A stretch of DNA of 64,000 bases, taken from positions 21,277 to 85,276 of the forward strand of contig CAYQDW010000002.1 in assembly GCA_964416385.1 (NCBI GenBank), written 5' to 3'. The position numbers were made by a program, and so were the translations under genes. The notes below the pieces were generated by a model, which was not told the origin of the DNA, did no database searches, and worked only from the letters and a program-made list of their open reading frames with translations. The first letter of the stretch is position 1, and each line of letters opens with the position of its first letter. The stretch is from JAUHWL01 sp964416385. GTDB taxonomy: Bacteria > Bacteroidota > Bacteroidia > Flavobacteriales > Schleiferiaceae. Below, piece after piece: positions 17,882 to 26,000 of this stretch.

Positions 17882-18588
17882 TTAACGGTACTTATAAATC
17901 CACTTAAAATAATCTTCAAGCACCGTGAGGTTGGCATCTTGATTGGCTGCCGTACCAAAAAGATTTTCGCCAGTTTGCACAAAAGTTATAGCTTCATCTG
18001 CAAGTAAGGCTTTAAAAATAGCAGCGGCAAAATCGTACTGGGCTTCATTGTTCATGGTTTCTTTTTCAAAGTGAAAAATATTGTCACCAATACGGATTTT
18101 AGTTGGACCGGCATTGAGCATATTTTTACTAGGTTCTGTGGCGATATATACTTCATCTCCGCGCCAGTTGTGTACAATTATAAAATTGAGATAAGCCAGA
18201 GAGTCGCTGCGCAAACATTTGCCAAAGCGGTAAACGGTAAACCCCGCCTCAGGTAAATNNNNNNNNNNNNNNNNNNNNNNNNNNNNNNNNNNNNNNNNNN
18301 NNNNNNNNNNNNNNNNNNNNNNNNNNNNNNNNNNNNNNNNNNNNNNNNNNNNNNNNNNTCGCTGCGCAAACATTTGCCAAAGCGGTAAACGGTAAACCCC
18401 GCCTCAGGTAAATCTTGTCCCCAATAATAAAAAGCACGGGTATTTTTAAAGTACAAAGTGGTACTGTTTTGTGCCGAAAATGATCTTTCTGAAAGGTTGT
18501 AGACTTGTTTTTTAGCGGGAAAAAGCAAGGCCAGCAGCAGCACCGCACTGACAAAAATCACAACCAGAGTCTTTAATTTTTTCTCCAT
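17882..18588 (-). CDS. Hypothetical membrane-anchored protein, split by an assembly gap
   Basis: The gene is interrupted by 100 N. Both sides of the gap carry the same 55 bases (18204-18258 and 18359-18413); joining on that overlap gives one continuous frame of 183 residues. The protein begins MEKKLKTLVVIFVSAVLLLA with one membrane helix, then a soluble domain with WGQDLPEAGFTVYRFGK and ends YFKWIYKYR. I do not recognise the family. The ATG at 18588 was chosen because the membrane helix follows at once. It diverges from the carotenoid desaturase gene across 46 bp. Confidence 0.7.
18204..18413. other. Scaffold gap flanked by a 55-bp duplicate
   Basis: One hundred N (18259-18358) lie between two identical 55-base copies. 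Fifty-five is a common k-mer length for short-read assemblers, so these are most likely the two overlapping ends of adjacent contigs and not a biological repeat. Removing 155 bases restores the reading frame of the gene across it. Confidence 0.9.
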
Positions 18589-18634
18589 CTTCCACCACTC
18601 AAACAATCTGTAAACCGCGTTGTTCCCATACGGT

Positions 18635-20119
18635 ATGAAAGAAAACCCAACCGCGATTATTGTAGGTGCTGGTATCGCTGGCATCGCCACAGCTATTAGG
18701 CTTTCAGTGAAGGGCTATCGTGTTAAAATCTTTGACGCTAACCCTTATGCAGGTGGTAAGCTCACGCAAATTCAATTAGGAAATTATCGTTTTGATGCCG
18801 GCCCGAGTCTGTTTACCATGCCTGGTTATGTAGATGAACTTTTCGCCCTTGCGGGCAAAGATCCCAGACAATACTTTAATTACAGCCGCAAAGATGTTGT
18901 TTGCAATTATTTTTGGGATGACGGCCAAACCCTTACCGCTTGGGGGCAAAAAGAGGCATTTGCTGAGGCTGTTGAAAATGCTGGCTTAGGCAACGCAAAA
19001 GATGTGCTTGATCATTTAGAATACAGCGCCTTTCTCTTTGATAAAACCCACAAATTTTTTCTAGAACGTAGTTTGCATAAAGTTGGGAGCTACACAGACC
19101 CGCAGGTTTTGGGCACTTTGGCTGCCGTGCACAAGTTGAGCCTGCTCAATACCCTAGATGGTGTTAACCGCAAGCGCTTTAGAAATCCTAAAATGGTTCA
19201 GCTGTTTAACCGCTATGCCACGTATAATGGTAGCAGCCCCTACTTGGCGCCAGGTGTTATGCAGATTATTCCGCACTTAGAATACAATGTTGGGGCGTTT
19301 ATTCCTAAAGGAGGTATGCATGCCATTACCCAAAGTTTGGTAAAACTTGGTGAAGATTTAGGCGTAACGTATCTTCTCAATGAGCGGGTTAATACTGTAG
19401 ATTTTAATGGTAGCAAAGCCACAGGTATACAAACTGAAAAAGGAGCTTATAAGGCAGACTTGGTGGTGATAAACGCGGATATAAAACCAGCCTATAATCA
19501 TTTGCTAAAGGCCTTGAAAAAACCAGATAAGCAGCTAAAACAAGAGCCTAGCAGTAGCGCATTAATCTTTTATTGGGGGATTAAAAAGTCGTTTCCGCAA
19601 TTAGATCTTCACAATATTTTCTTTAGCAATAACTACGAGGCAGAGTTTGATTATCTCTTTAAACGCCTTGACGTTTATGATGACCCCACAGTGTACATCA
19701 ACATTACCAGCAAAGATGTACCAGAAGATGCACCAGATGGTTGCGAAAATTGGTTTGTGATGGTAAACGTGCCTTATAACAACGGCACCCAAGCTTGGGA
19801 TGATATTATTAAACGCACAAAGGCAGCAATTCTTAAAAAGTTGGCACATGTGTTAGGTGAAGATATTGAGCCTCTAATTGAAGTAGAAGACATTTTAGAA
19901 CCGCGTACTATCGAAAGCCGCACATCCTCTTTTGGTGGTGCGTTGTATGGCAGCAGTAGCAATAACATGTTTAGTGCTTTTTTGCGTCATCCCAACTTTA
20001 CCAAGCAAAGCCCCAATTTGTTTTTCTGTGGCGGTAGCGTTCACCCTGGCGGGGGCATACCGCTGTGTTTGCTAAGCGCCAAAATTGTTGGTGATTTGGT
20101 TGAGAGCGCTAAACCATAA
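18635..20119 (+). CDS. crtD: Carotenoid desaturase, CrtI/CrtD family
   Basis: FAD-dependent carotenoid desaturase of 494 residues. The N-terminal dinucleotide-binding fold reads IIVGAGIAGIATAIRLSVKG, then PYAGGKLTQ and FDAGPSLFTMP, as in phytoene desaturase-type enzymes. The C-terminal FAD motif reads NLFFCGGSVHPGGGIPLCLLSAK. The gene lies just before a CruF-type hydratase gene, and no phytoene synthase or cyclase is nearby, which favours the 1-hydroxycarotenoid 3,4-desaturase CrtD over CrtI; the choice is an inference. Start at the ATG of MKENPTAII; a TTG five codons upstream is less likely. Confidence 0.78.
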   Translation: MKENPTAIIVGAGIAGIATAIRLSVKGYRVKIFDANPYAGGKLTQIQLGNYRFDAGPSLFTMPGYVDELFALAGKDPRQYFNYSRKDVVCNYFWDDGQTLTAWGQKEAFAEAVENAGLGNAKDVLDHLEYSAFLFDKTHKFFLERSLHKVGSYTDPQVLGTLAAVHKLSLLNTLDGVNRKRFRNPKMVQLFNRYATYNGSSPYLAPGVMQIIPHLEYNVGAFIPKGGMHAITQSLVKLGEDLGVTYLLNERVNTVDFNGSKATGIQTEKGAYKADLVVINADIKPAYNHLLKALKKPDKQLKQEPSSSALIFYWGIKKSFPQLDLHNIFFSNNYEAEFDYLFKRLDVYDDPTVYINITSKDVPEDAPDGCENWFVMVNVPYNNGTQAWDDIIKRTKAAILKKLAHVLGEDIEPLIEVEDILEPRTIESRTSSFGGALYGSSSNNMFSAFLRHPNFTKQSPNLFFCGGSVHPGGGIPLCLLSAKIVGDLVESAKP

Positions 20120-20480
20120 CCACTTAACAAGAGGCCGCTTTGAAGTATAAAAGCTTGATATAGGGTCTCGCAAAGCATAATCACCGCTAAAGTTAGGTGT
20201 GCCACATTAGTAAAAAGCCTTCTATGCATGTTAGGCGTACCCTTTAATGGTTTTAGCTATTCACTAAAGGCGCAGGAAATATTGTTGATATCAAGCATTT
20301 ATAAAAGCTTTTAAATAAAGTCATGAAAACATTGTATGTATTTTTGCCGCCAAAGCACAAACACCAAATTTTTGGTTTATAAATGCAAGATGAGGTTTTG
20401 GGCTTTTATTTTTTTTGAAAACAATAGAGATCATCTTCCGTACGAAAACATTAGCCATTAAACAATAAATTCAATATTAC
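20120..20480. other. 361-bp intergenic stretch between crtD and cruF
   Basis: No gene is supported here. The only recognisable element is TATTTTTG at 20339-20346, an exact -7 match on the plus strand with no good -33 box, which could start a cruF transcript with a leader of about 130 bases. A 19-codon ATG frame at 20323 is too short and unsupported. Confidence 0.4.
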
Positions 20481-21101
20481 TTGTCTCAGCCACGTAACGC
20501 CATATATATCATTGCAGTTCTTCATCTGGTGGGCATTTTTGGGTTAAACAGCGGTTTGCGCGAGTTTTTTAGTCTGCTCACACCGGTAAATCTGTTAGTA
20601 GCCGCCGGATTAATGATTTATTCTACCTCAGGACTAAATGCTAAGGGAGTTTTTGGTTTGTTATTTGTTGTTCTGAGCGGTTTTGCAGTAGAATGGGTTG
20701 GTGTAAACACGGGGTTCCCATTTGGTAATTATGCCTATGGTACGGTGCTCGGCCCCAAAGTTGGTAATACGCCATTGCTCATAGGTGTAAACTGGGGCTT
20801 GTTGGCATTTACGAGTCTTTTAATTGCCAGGCGTATAACGTCTAACGTTCTATTTATTAGCATTATCGCTGGGGCCTTAATGATGGGGCTAGATATACTT
20901 ATAGAACCCGTAGCCATTCAAACAGGTATGTGGCATTGGTATGGCGAGCATCCGCCACTTCAAAATTATATTGCGTGGTTTGTTATTGCCACGGTATTAA
21001 CAGGAGTCTTGCATAAGTTGGCGCCAACAATTACAAATGAGGCTAGCGTTGGTTTTTATACCATACAAGTGGTGTTTTTTGCGGTAATGAATTTGTGCTA
21101 A
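20481..21101 (+). CDS. cruF: Carotenoid 1,2-hydratase, CruF type (DUF422)
   Basis: Integral membrane protein of 206 residues that adds water to the psi end of a carotenoid, making the 1-hydroxy group used by CrtD. Seven hydrophobic helices are apparent. Family landmarks are the EWVGVNTGFPFGNYAYG segment near residue 71 and MMGLDILIEPVAIQTGMWHW near residue 134. The start is a TTG: an in-frame stop at 20466 excludes an upstream ATG, and the first membrane helix follows immediately. With crtD it suggests a monocyclic myxol- or saproxanthin-like pigment. Confidence 0.85.
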   Translation: MSQPRNAIYIIAVLHLVGIFGLNSGLREFFSLLTPVNLLVAAGLMIYSTSGLNAKGVFGLLFVVLSGFAVEWVGVNTGFPFGNYAYGTVLGPKVGNTPLLIGVNWGLLAFTSLLIARRITSNVLFISIIAGALMMGLDILIEPVAIQTGMWHWYGEHPPLQNYIAWFVIATVLTGVLHKLAPTITNEASVGFYTIQVVFFAVMNLC

Positions 21102-21185
21102 GTGGTGTAGTTAAAAAATTCAACGCTTTATTTTTTTTTTGATTTTCAAGACGCTTCTTACGGACAAATAATAATTCTCAAAAAA

Positions 21186-21220
21186 TAAAAGCCCCATCTA
21201 TATTTAGACAGGGCTTTAAT
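21186..21220. terminator. Intrinsic terminator of the PspC operon (probably bidirectional)
   Basis: Stem AAAGCCC / GGGCTTT with an inner TCT/AGA pairing. On the minus strand a U-rich tail follows (ttttattttttga). It lies 18 bp beyond the pspC-like stop and also downstream of cruF. Confidence 0.75.
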
Positions 21221-21235
21221 ACTTGTAAAGAGCGT

Positions 21236-22981
21236 CTACTTTTTTTTCTTTTTGAGCTGCTCAATCTCTTTCTTTAAATTCTCAATTTCATCTTCTGCTG
21301 CTCTTAGTGCTTCTTTTTCAAATGCTTTTGCTTCGGTTTCAAATTCGCTTTCAAAATCATTCCATTCTTCTGCATCGCGCCACTCTGTGTCTTCATCACC
21401 TGTACAATCCATACATGCCAGGCCATTCTGCGTCATCACCCAAGTGTGGGCAACCATATTACCTTCCCAAGTATTGGTTACATTTTCGATATCGTGCAAT
21501 AAATCAATTGTAGATTCATCCAGATAAACGCTGTGCCCAACAGGCAGATAAAGCGCCACCTCTAAATTTTGACCTCTAAATTTTTCATCAAAAGGAATGG
21601 TAAAATAATCACCAACACTAATTATACTGTCTTGCAACTCATTAAAAAAAGTAAAGCGTTTTGCGCGTTTTCTGGCGTCTAACCTGGTTAAGCCATGGCT
21701 CTCACAAATAATTTCCATGTAAGGATCTGCCTGATCTGTTTTACGTATATCTACGGTAACAAATCCCAATAGCTGTGCTTTTTCAGTTATCGTCCAATCA
21801 AGATCAATAGGGCGTTCATCATCCAAGTATTCTGCCACGCGTAATGCATAGCTTTTGTGTGCGCTGCCCAGTTCTATAACTTCATTATATGCGGCTTCGC
21901 GCGAAAATTCTCTGCCCAGCGAGATGCCCGAGATAACTATAAAAATGACACCAACGATAGAAACTATGGCCAAACTTGCAGATACATAAGTGAATTGCGG
22001 ACGATAGTTAAACAAGATCCGCATCCCCAATAAAATTAAACCAATTATTGGTGCTAACGCCAAAAGTATGCCGCCAACCACGAGTAAAAAGGTAAAACCG
22101 GATGAAGGCATCAACGCGTTGAGGTAGTCTGAAATGATGCCCCAATCAACCAATGCACCTTGAATGTGGAAGTTATTGCCAAGAAATAGACTAAACAAAA
22201 CGATGAGCACAATAACCCCGGCAACCATGAGTATGCCACCTATAAATTTAAGTGCAAAAAGCAGTGCATATCGCGCTACAGAGAGCACAGCGGTAACAAT
22301 TTCTTCTAGGGTATTGCGTATAGAACTTCCAGTGTTTTTGAATTTTCCGTCTTTGCGGTAATTTTCAAAGCGCTCTTTTACATCGCGCATTTCTTCTTTT
22401 ACGGTGCGCTCTATATTACCTATGTTAATAGGCTCTCCACGCATTTGTAGTTTTTGCGCGGTGGTTTTAGCCTCAGGCATTACAATCCACAAGATTATGT
22501 AGAACAGAAAACCGGTGCCGAGACCAAAAAATAGGGCCACCCAAACAAGGCGAATCCAGATTGCGTCAATACCGAAATATGCTGCTAATCCGCCAGAAAC
22601 ACCGCCTAAAATCTTGTCATCAGGATTTCTAAACAACCTTTTAGGCCCTGCATAGGTGGCGTTAGTTTTTGCGGATGCACTGTTGGTGGAGGTGCCGGCA
22701 GTCTTTTCCTCATCTTCATCCACGGCATAGTCTTCTGGGCTACCCATAATGCTGATCACCTCGTCTATATCTGCACGATTGATAACTTGTTTGCCAGAAG
22801 TGAGTTTTTGCTGCAGTAATTCTGCTATTCTAGCCTCTATATCTGCAATGATTTCTGCGCGTTCCTCGGCATTGCTAAATTGTTTGCGCACAGCGCTGAG
22901 ATAATCATTAAAGTGCTGGTAGGCATCTTCATCAACGTAAAAGATAATTCCAGCGAGATTAATATTAATGGTCTTATTCAT
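21236..22981 (-). CDS. PspC domain envelope protein
   Basis: Membrane protein of 581 residues in the phage-shock-C family. Residues 1-90 form an acidic helical cytoplasmic domain. The PspC domain follows at about 112-175 (LFRNPDDKILGGVSGGLAAYFGID, then two hydrophobic segments ending WIVMPEA). Three or four more membrane helices fill about 235-375. An exported beta-rich region (about 390-540) resembles the DUF4097/toast-rack type adhesin fold, and a coiled coil ends in a poly-Lys tail. It is the last gene of a DUF4252-PadR-PspC operon. An upstream in-frame ATG (23035) inside padR was rejected in favour of MNKTININLAG. Role: envelope stress sensing, inferred. Confidence 0.85.
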   Translation of the reverse strand: MNKTININLAGIIFYVDEDAYQHFNDYLSAVRKQFSNAEERAEIIADIEARIAELLQQKLTSGKQVINRADIDEVISIMGSPEDYAVDEDEEKTAGTSTNSASAKTNATYAGPKRLFRNPDDKILGGVSGGLAAYFGIDAIWIRLVWVALFFGLGTGFLFYIILWIVMPEAKTTAQKLQMRGEPINIGNIERTVKEEMRDVKERFENYRKDGKFKNTGSSIRNTLEEIVTAVLSVARYALLFALKFIGGILMVAGVIVLIVLFSLFLGNNFHIQGALVDWGIISDYLNALMPSSGFTFLLVVGGILLALAPIIGLILLGMRILFNYRPQFTYVSASLAIVSIVGVIFIVISGISLGREFSREAAYNEVIELGSAHKSYALRVAEYLDDERPIDLDWTITEKAQLLGFVTVDIRKTDQADPYMEIICESHGLTRLDARKRAKRFTFFNELQDSIISVGDYFTIPFDEKFRGQNLEVALYLPVGHSVYLDESTIDLLHDIENVTNTWEGNMVAHTWVMTQNGLACMDCTGDEDTEWRDAEEWNDFESEFETEAKAFEKEALRAAEDEIENLKKEIEQLKKKKK

Positions 22982-22989
22982 TTTTAAGG

Positions 22990-23322
22990 TTATTTGGATG
23001 TTGTCACTTCTACGGCATGTACCAGTTCTCGCCATGTAGCATCAAGCTCTTTTAAAAAGGTTTTTCCTTGTGCGGTAATGGCATAATATTTACGCGGTGG
23101 GCCACTCTTACTTTCTTCCCATCTGTATGTAAGTAGTCCGGCATTTTTTAACCGCGTAAGTAGGGGGTAGAGGGTACCTTCAACAACAATCATTTTACCT
23201 GCTTTTAATACATCAATGATGTCAGAAGTGTACGCGTCTCGTTGGTTGAGTATGCTTAGGATACAAAACTCAAGAACCCCCTTTCGCATTTGCGCTTTTG
23301 TATTCTCTATGTTAATACTCAT
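22990..23322 (-). CDS. PadR family transcriptional regulator
   Basis: Winged-helix repressor of 110 residues, the short (subfamily 2) PadR form. The core reads RKGVLEFCILSILNQRDAYTSDI, the wing follows EGTLYPLLTRLKNAGLLTYRW and SGPPRKYYAITAQGK, and a C-terminal dimerisation helix ends the protein. It sits 8 bp before the PspC gene and 10 bp after the DUF4252 gene, a pairing seen widely in bacteria (PadR with PspC-type membrane proteins). It probably represses its own operon through the AGTACT array at 23874-23930. Confidence 0.93.
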   Translation of the reverse strand: MSINIENTKAQMRKGVLEFCILSILNQRDAYTSDIIDVLKAGKMIVVEGTLYPLLTRLKNAGLLTYRWEESKSGPPRKYYAITAQGKTFLKELDATWRELVHAVEVTTSK

Positions 23323-23332
23323 GTTACTGGGT

Positions 23333-23794
23333 TTAGTCGGTTAGCTTAAAATCGCCATACACACTCATAAAAATGCCGCTGCCATCTTCATCTTCAATAA
23401 CAAAGTGTGCTTCAGTAAAGGTGTCTCCCTTTTTGTTAGAGAAAATCCACACCCGGGTAGATTCATCATCAGAAGTGTCATCGCTTAAGTCAATTTGCTT
23501 GTAACCAAGCTTGGTAAGCCGTTTGTAAATGCGTTTCATCAAGGTCTTGTCTTCGTGCTCGTTACCTATAAGCATTACTTTAACCTTTTTTACATCGCCT
23601 TTTAAATACTTGATTTGATCATTCCATTCAAGATCTGTATCAATATTTTGCAGCATTTGCTTGTTTAATGATAGCGTGAAGATGTTTTCTTCATCTTCTA
23701 ACTCTTGGTAGATGACATCTGCTGCGTTGCTTTTTTGTGCTGCCACAAAAAGCGTTGTTGTGGCCAAAATCAAAGAGAGCATGAGTGTTTTCAT
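23333..23794 (-). CDS. DUF4252-like secreted protein
   Basis: Exported protein of 153 residues. Starting at MKTLMLSLILATTTLFVAAQ gives a clean signal peptide; the longer frame to 23890 runs through the promoter and was discarded. The mature part has the alpha/beta pattern of DUF4252: a KVKVMLIGNEHEDKTLMKRI segment followed by a basic helix and the closing IFMSVYGDFKLTD. Function unknown. It is the first gene of the operon with padR and the PspC gene, and its promoter carries the operator array. Confidence 0.75.
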   Translation of the reverse strand: MKTLMLSLILATTTLFVAAQKSNAADVIYQELEDEENIFTLSLNKQMLQNIDTDLEWNDQIKYLKGDVKKVKVMLIGNEHEDKTLMKRIYKRLTKLGYKQIDLSDDTSDDESTRVWIFSNKKGDTFTEAHFVIEDEDGSGIFMSVYGDFKLTD

Positions 23795-23855
23795 TTTGTG
23801 CTTTTTAGTGTTTTTGTGTGGTGACCGCTTTGGTCGTTTTTGTGTTTTGATGGAA

Positions 23856-23885
23856 CAAAAGTAAAAAAGATATAGTACTGTGCAA
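23856..23885 (-). promoter_or_regulatory. Promoter of the DUF4252-padR-pspC operon
   Basis: On the minus strand TTG (23885-23883) is followed after 19 bp by TACTTTTG (23863-23856), an exact match to the Bacteroidota -33/-7 pattern. Predicted start of transcription is near 23852, about 58 bases before the ATG. Confidence 0.7.
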
Positions 23886-23930
23886 TACATAGTACTAAAA
23901 TTTATTTAGTATTAGTCATCACAAAGTACT
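23874..23930. promoter_or_regulatory. Four AGTA(C/T)T cores at 17-bp intervals: candidate PadR operator array
   Basis: AGTACT occurs at 23874, 23891 and 23925 and AGTATT at 23908, each starting exactly 17 bp after the last. The first lies between the -33 and -7 boxes and the second just upstream of -33. The placement fits cooperative repression by the PadR protein of the same operon; binding itself is inferred. Confidence 0.55.
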
Positions 23931-24046
23931 CTTGGCAATTACTTATGTTGCGCTAAATGGCCTGTAGGATTGCAAGAGTGCCAATAAAATGCGTTTTGTA
24001 TTTGGCAACAAAAATTAAGAAGTACCTAAACTTTTAAGGAGGGAGA

Positions 24047-24472
24047 TTATGAGCTATGATCTGAAATGATAACCCATTTGCCATTTTGTAGTGCCCAAAC
24101 TAAGGTGTAATGACCGGAGAGTGTATCTGTTGTACGGTAGAGTTGCCATGACCCAGCTACCCAATAATGCATTTTGCCAAGCGGCCGCATCTGTTTGTTG
24201 ATAAACTTTAAGGTACCCATCTTTTCTTTGTTGGGATACGCTATTTTGTAGTTGTCAAGCACCTTTTGCCAGCCGTAACTCAAACCCTTACTGCCGATAA
24301 ACACTAGCGAGTCACTTTGTTGGTAAGGCGCCATGAAGGCTTCTAAGTCGCCATTATTCCAAGCCATTTCTTGAGAATGCATTTGTGTGCCAATAATTTC
24401 TTTTGCTGATTGTTGATCTTTAGGCGTGCATCCAAGTATTAAGAGGAAAAGTAGAATAGGGGCAGTTCTCAT
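24047..24472 (-). CDS. DUF4440/NTF2-like lipoprotein
   Basis: Small exported protein of 141 residues. The start at MRTAPILLFLLILGC gives a lipobox with Cys at residue 15; its ATG overlaps the stop of the DinB gene by four bases. The mature domain has the SnoaL/DUF4440 pattern: an AWNNGDLEAFMAPY helix pair, SDSLVFIGSKGLSYGWQKVLDNY, and closing strands HYTLVWALQNGKWVIISDH. These cone-shaped folds bind small ligands or act as inhibitors or isomerases; the ligand is unknown. Last gene of a four-gene minus-strand operon. Confidence 0.85.
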   Translation of the reverse strand: MRTAPILLFLLILGCTPKDQQSAKEIIGTQMHSQEMAWNNGDLEAFMAPYQQSDSLVFIGSKGLSYGWQKVLDNYKIAYPNKEKMGTLKFINKQMRPLGKMHYWVAGSWQLYRTTDTLSGHYTLVWALQNGKWVIISDHSS

Positions 24473-24981
24473 AAGTATCTGTTTTTTATGATGGATAAAT
24501 GATGCAGCCCATGACCAGAAATCATAAAGCACAGGGCGCGTACCGAAACTATACTATTACTAGCTGTTCCTGTTTGTGCGTGCGTATGTTTAGGAAAAGC
24601 AGCAAAATATTTGATGGTAAGTGCCCGCGTTGCTAGAAACAAGTCAATTAATGATGCAAGCGGTAATGCATCACTCTGTGCGGGCTTTATATAATCGTCT
24701 TGCTCAAAACCGGGTAGGGGTGTCTTATCGTTGCGTGCAATACGCACCGCACGATATAGAAAGATGAGTTCAGTATCAATACAATGTTGTAGCACTTCGT
24801 TAATACTCCATTTTTCTGGTGCGTAGCGATGTGTGCCATACTCCGGAGAAATTGATAGCAATGTTTTTACCATTTCATCACGGCTGTGTTGTAGGGCCGC
24901 TAAGCCATCTGCCTGTGGTACTAAATCAATGTAATGGGCATAAAATGCTGCATATTCATGCGATTCTGGCGGTTGCATCAA
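24469..24981 (-). CDS. DinB family protein
   Basis: Four-helix-bundle protein of 170 residues of the DinB/YfiT type, which includes metal-dependent thiol transferases and many proteins of unknown function. The metal-ligand histidines are visible: one in EKWSINEVLQHCIDTELIF (about residue 67) and a pair in the last helix MISGHGLHHLSIIKNRYL. No signal peptide, so it is cytoplasmic. It overlaps both neighbours by four bases, so the operon is tightly coupled. Confidence 0.9.
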   Translation of the reverse strand: MMQPPESHEYAAFYAHYIDLVPQADGLAALQHSRDEMVKTLLSISPEYGTHRYAPEKWSINEVLQHCIDTELIFLYRAVRIARNDKTPLPGFEQDDYIKPAQSDALPLASLIDLFLATRALTIKYFAAFPKHTHAQTGTASNSIVSVRALCFMISGHGLHHLSIIKNRYL

Positions 24982-25286
24982 AGGTTCTTTAAGTGTTCTT
25001 CATAAGCCTCGCCAGACATATCAGACCGTAACGCTTCGTTATTTATGTCGGCTCTTTTTTTAAAAAATTGAAAGTCTTCCGCGCTTACCGGTTCACTTTC
25101 GCCACAAATCGGACAAGCGATATGGTGCTTTTTAGAAACCGGAATTATTGGAATGAAAAACAACGAAAACCAATTTTCGTGAGATTTTAAAAGCCAAAAC
25201 CTGGTGTTAGAACACCTTGGGCAAGTACGCTCAGTAACTGGCCCGTAGATTTTTTCTTTAGGAGAAAAGCCAAATATAAATATCAT
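24978..25286 (-). CDS. Zinc-ribbon domain protein
   Basis: Protein of 102 residues with two CxxC pairs (TCPRC near residue 22 and ACPICG near residue 58) making a zinc ribbon around a hydrophobic hairpin (WFSLFFIPIIPVSKKHH). This matches the zinc_ribbon_15 type, whose ribbon flanks a membrane-contacting loop. Function unknown. It overlaps the DinB gene by four bases and follows the upstream secreted-protein gene by two bases. Confidence 0.85.
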   Translation of the reverse strand: MIFIFGFSPKEKIYGPVTERTCPRCSNTRFWLLKSHENWFSLFFIPIIPVSKKHHIACPICGESEPVSAEDFQFFKKRADINNEALRSDMSGEAYEEHLKNL

Positions 25287-25288
25287 GG

Positions 25289-25798
25289 TTAGGGGTTTAT
25301 TGCATCAAAAAAGCCGTCTAAAATTCGCCAGCCGTTGGGTGTGTATATACACTCAAAACGAAGTGCATCGCCTTCGGGCTCTTCTTCGTCAGGTAGATTT
25401 ACCGTATAAAAACATGTTATAATGCCAATGTCTGGAAAGTTCTTATTGGGCGCAAAGGCACACATATCAAAAGAAAAAGATGTGCCTGCATCTTTACTTT
25501 GTTGATACAACGCTAAAATACGACTGCATTCTTGTTCATAATCAAGTCGCACATCATGGTAATCTCGTGTTGCATCATACTTTATTTCTTCTCGTATGTA
25601 CTCAGGTAAATTTTGAAGTTGGTCTACGTAAGAGGTATATGCAACCAGATCAATAAATTCATTTTTAAGCTGTTGGTTACCACTTAGAACCATTTCAAAA
25701 ATGTATGCACCATAAGCATTGTAATCTGTGGTGTTGTTTTGCGCGCCAGCTGTAAGGCCCAATACCAACGCTATTATAGCAAAGATGGCTTTTAGCAT
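25289..25798 (-). CDS. Hypothetical secreted protein
   Basis: Protein of 169 residues with a signal peptide (MLKAIFAIIALVLGLTAGAQ) and an acidic mature domain ending in a beta-rich part (FPDIGIITCFYTVNLPD, FECIYTPNGWRILDGFFD). The last part resembles lumazine-binding/NTF2-like domains, but I cannot name the family. It heads the operon with the zinc-ribbon, DinB and DUF4440 genes. No clear promoter was found in the 202 bp upstream. Confidence 0.7.
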   Translation of the reverse strand: MLKAIFAIIALVLGLTAGAQNNTTDYNAYGAYIFEMVLSGNQQLKNEFIDLVAYTSYVDQLQNLPEYIREEIKYDATRDYHDVRLDYEQECSRILALYQQSKDAGTSFSFDMCAFAPNKNFPDIGIITCFYTVNLPDEEEPEGDALRFECIYTPNGWRILDGFFDAINP

Positions 25799-25947
25799 AT
25801 CTTGTTAGTTCAGGCTTAAAAATAGGAAAGCTGTGCAAATCTTAAAATCTGGTTTTACGCTAACCTAATTTTTGCAATTAATCAATGTGTTATAAAAACT
25901 CAAGGCGTACGCATTATTTCTTAGCCACCCAGAAAAAAGTAAAAAAA

Positions 25948-25975
25948 GAAAGGTTGCCCGTAAAGACAACCTTCT
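25948..25975 (-). terminator. Intrinsic terminator of the Hsp20 gene
   Basis: Stem AAGGTTG / CAACCTT with a 10-base loop, followed on the minus strand by U-rich sequence (tctttttttact). It lies about 25 bp past the hsp20 stop. Confidence 0.85.
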
Positions 25976-26000
25976 TGCTATGCTACTACATGTTAGCATA

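Noticed and set aside
18204..18413. A 55-bp direct repeat as a biological repeat or attachment site
   Set aside because: Exact identity ending precisely at the N run and the restored frame point to contig overlap.
18178..18690. Apparent separate 170- and 101-residue frames through the N run
   Set aside because: They are chimeras of one gene read through the gap; the 55-bp overlap explains them.
20323..20382. A 19-codon ATG frame upstream of cruF
   Set aside because: Too short, no conserved features, and overlaps the candidate promoter.
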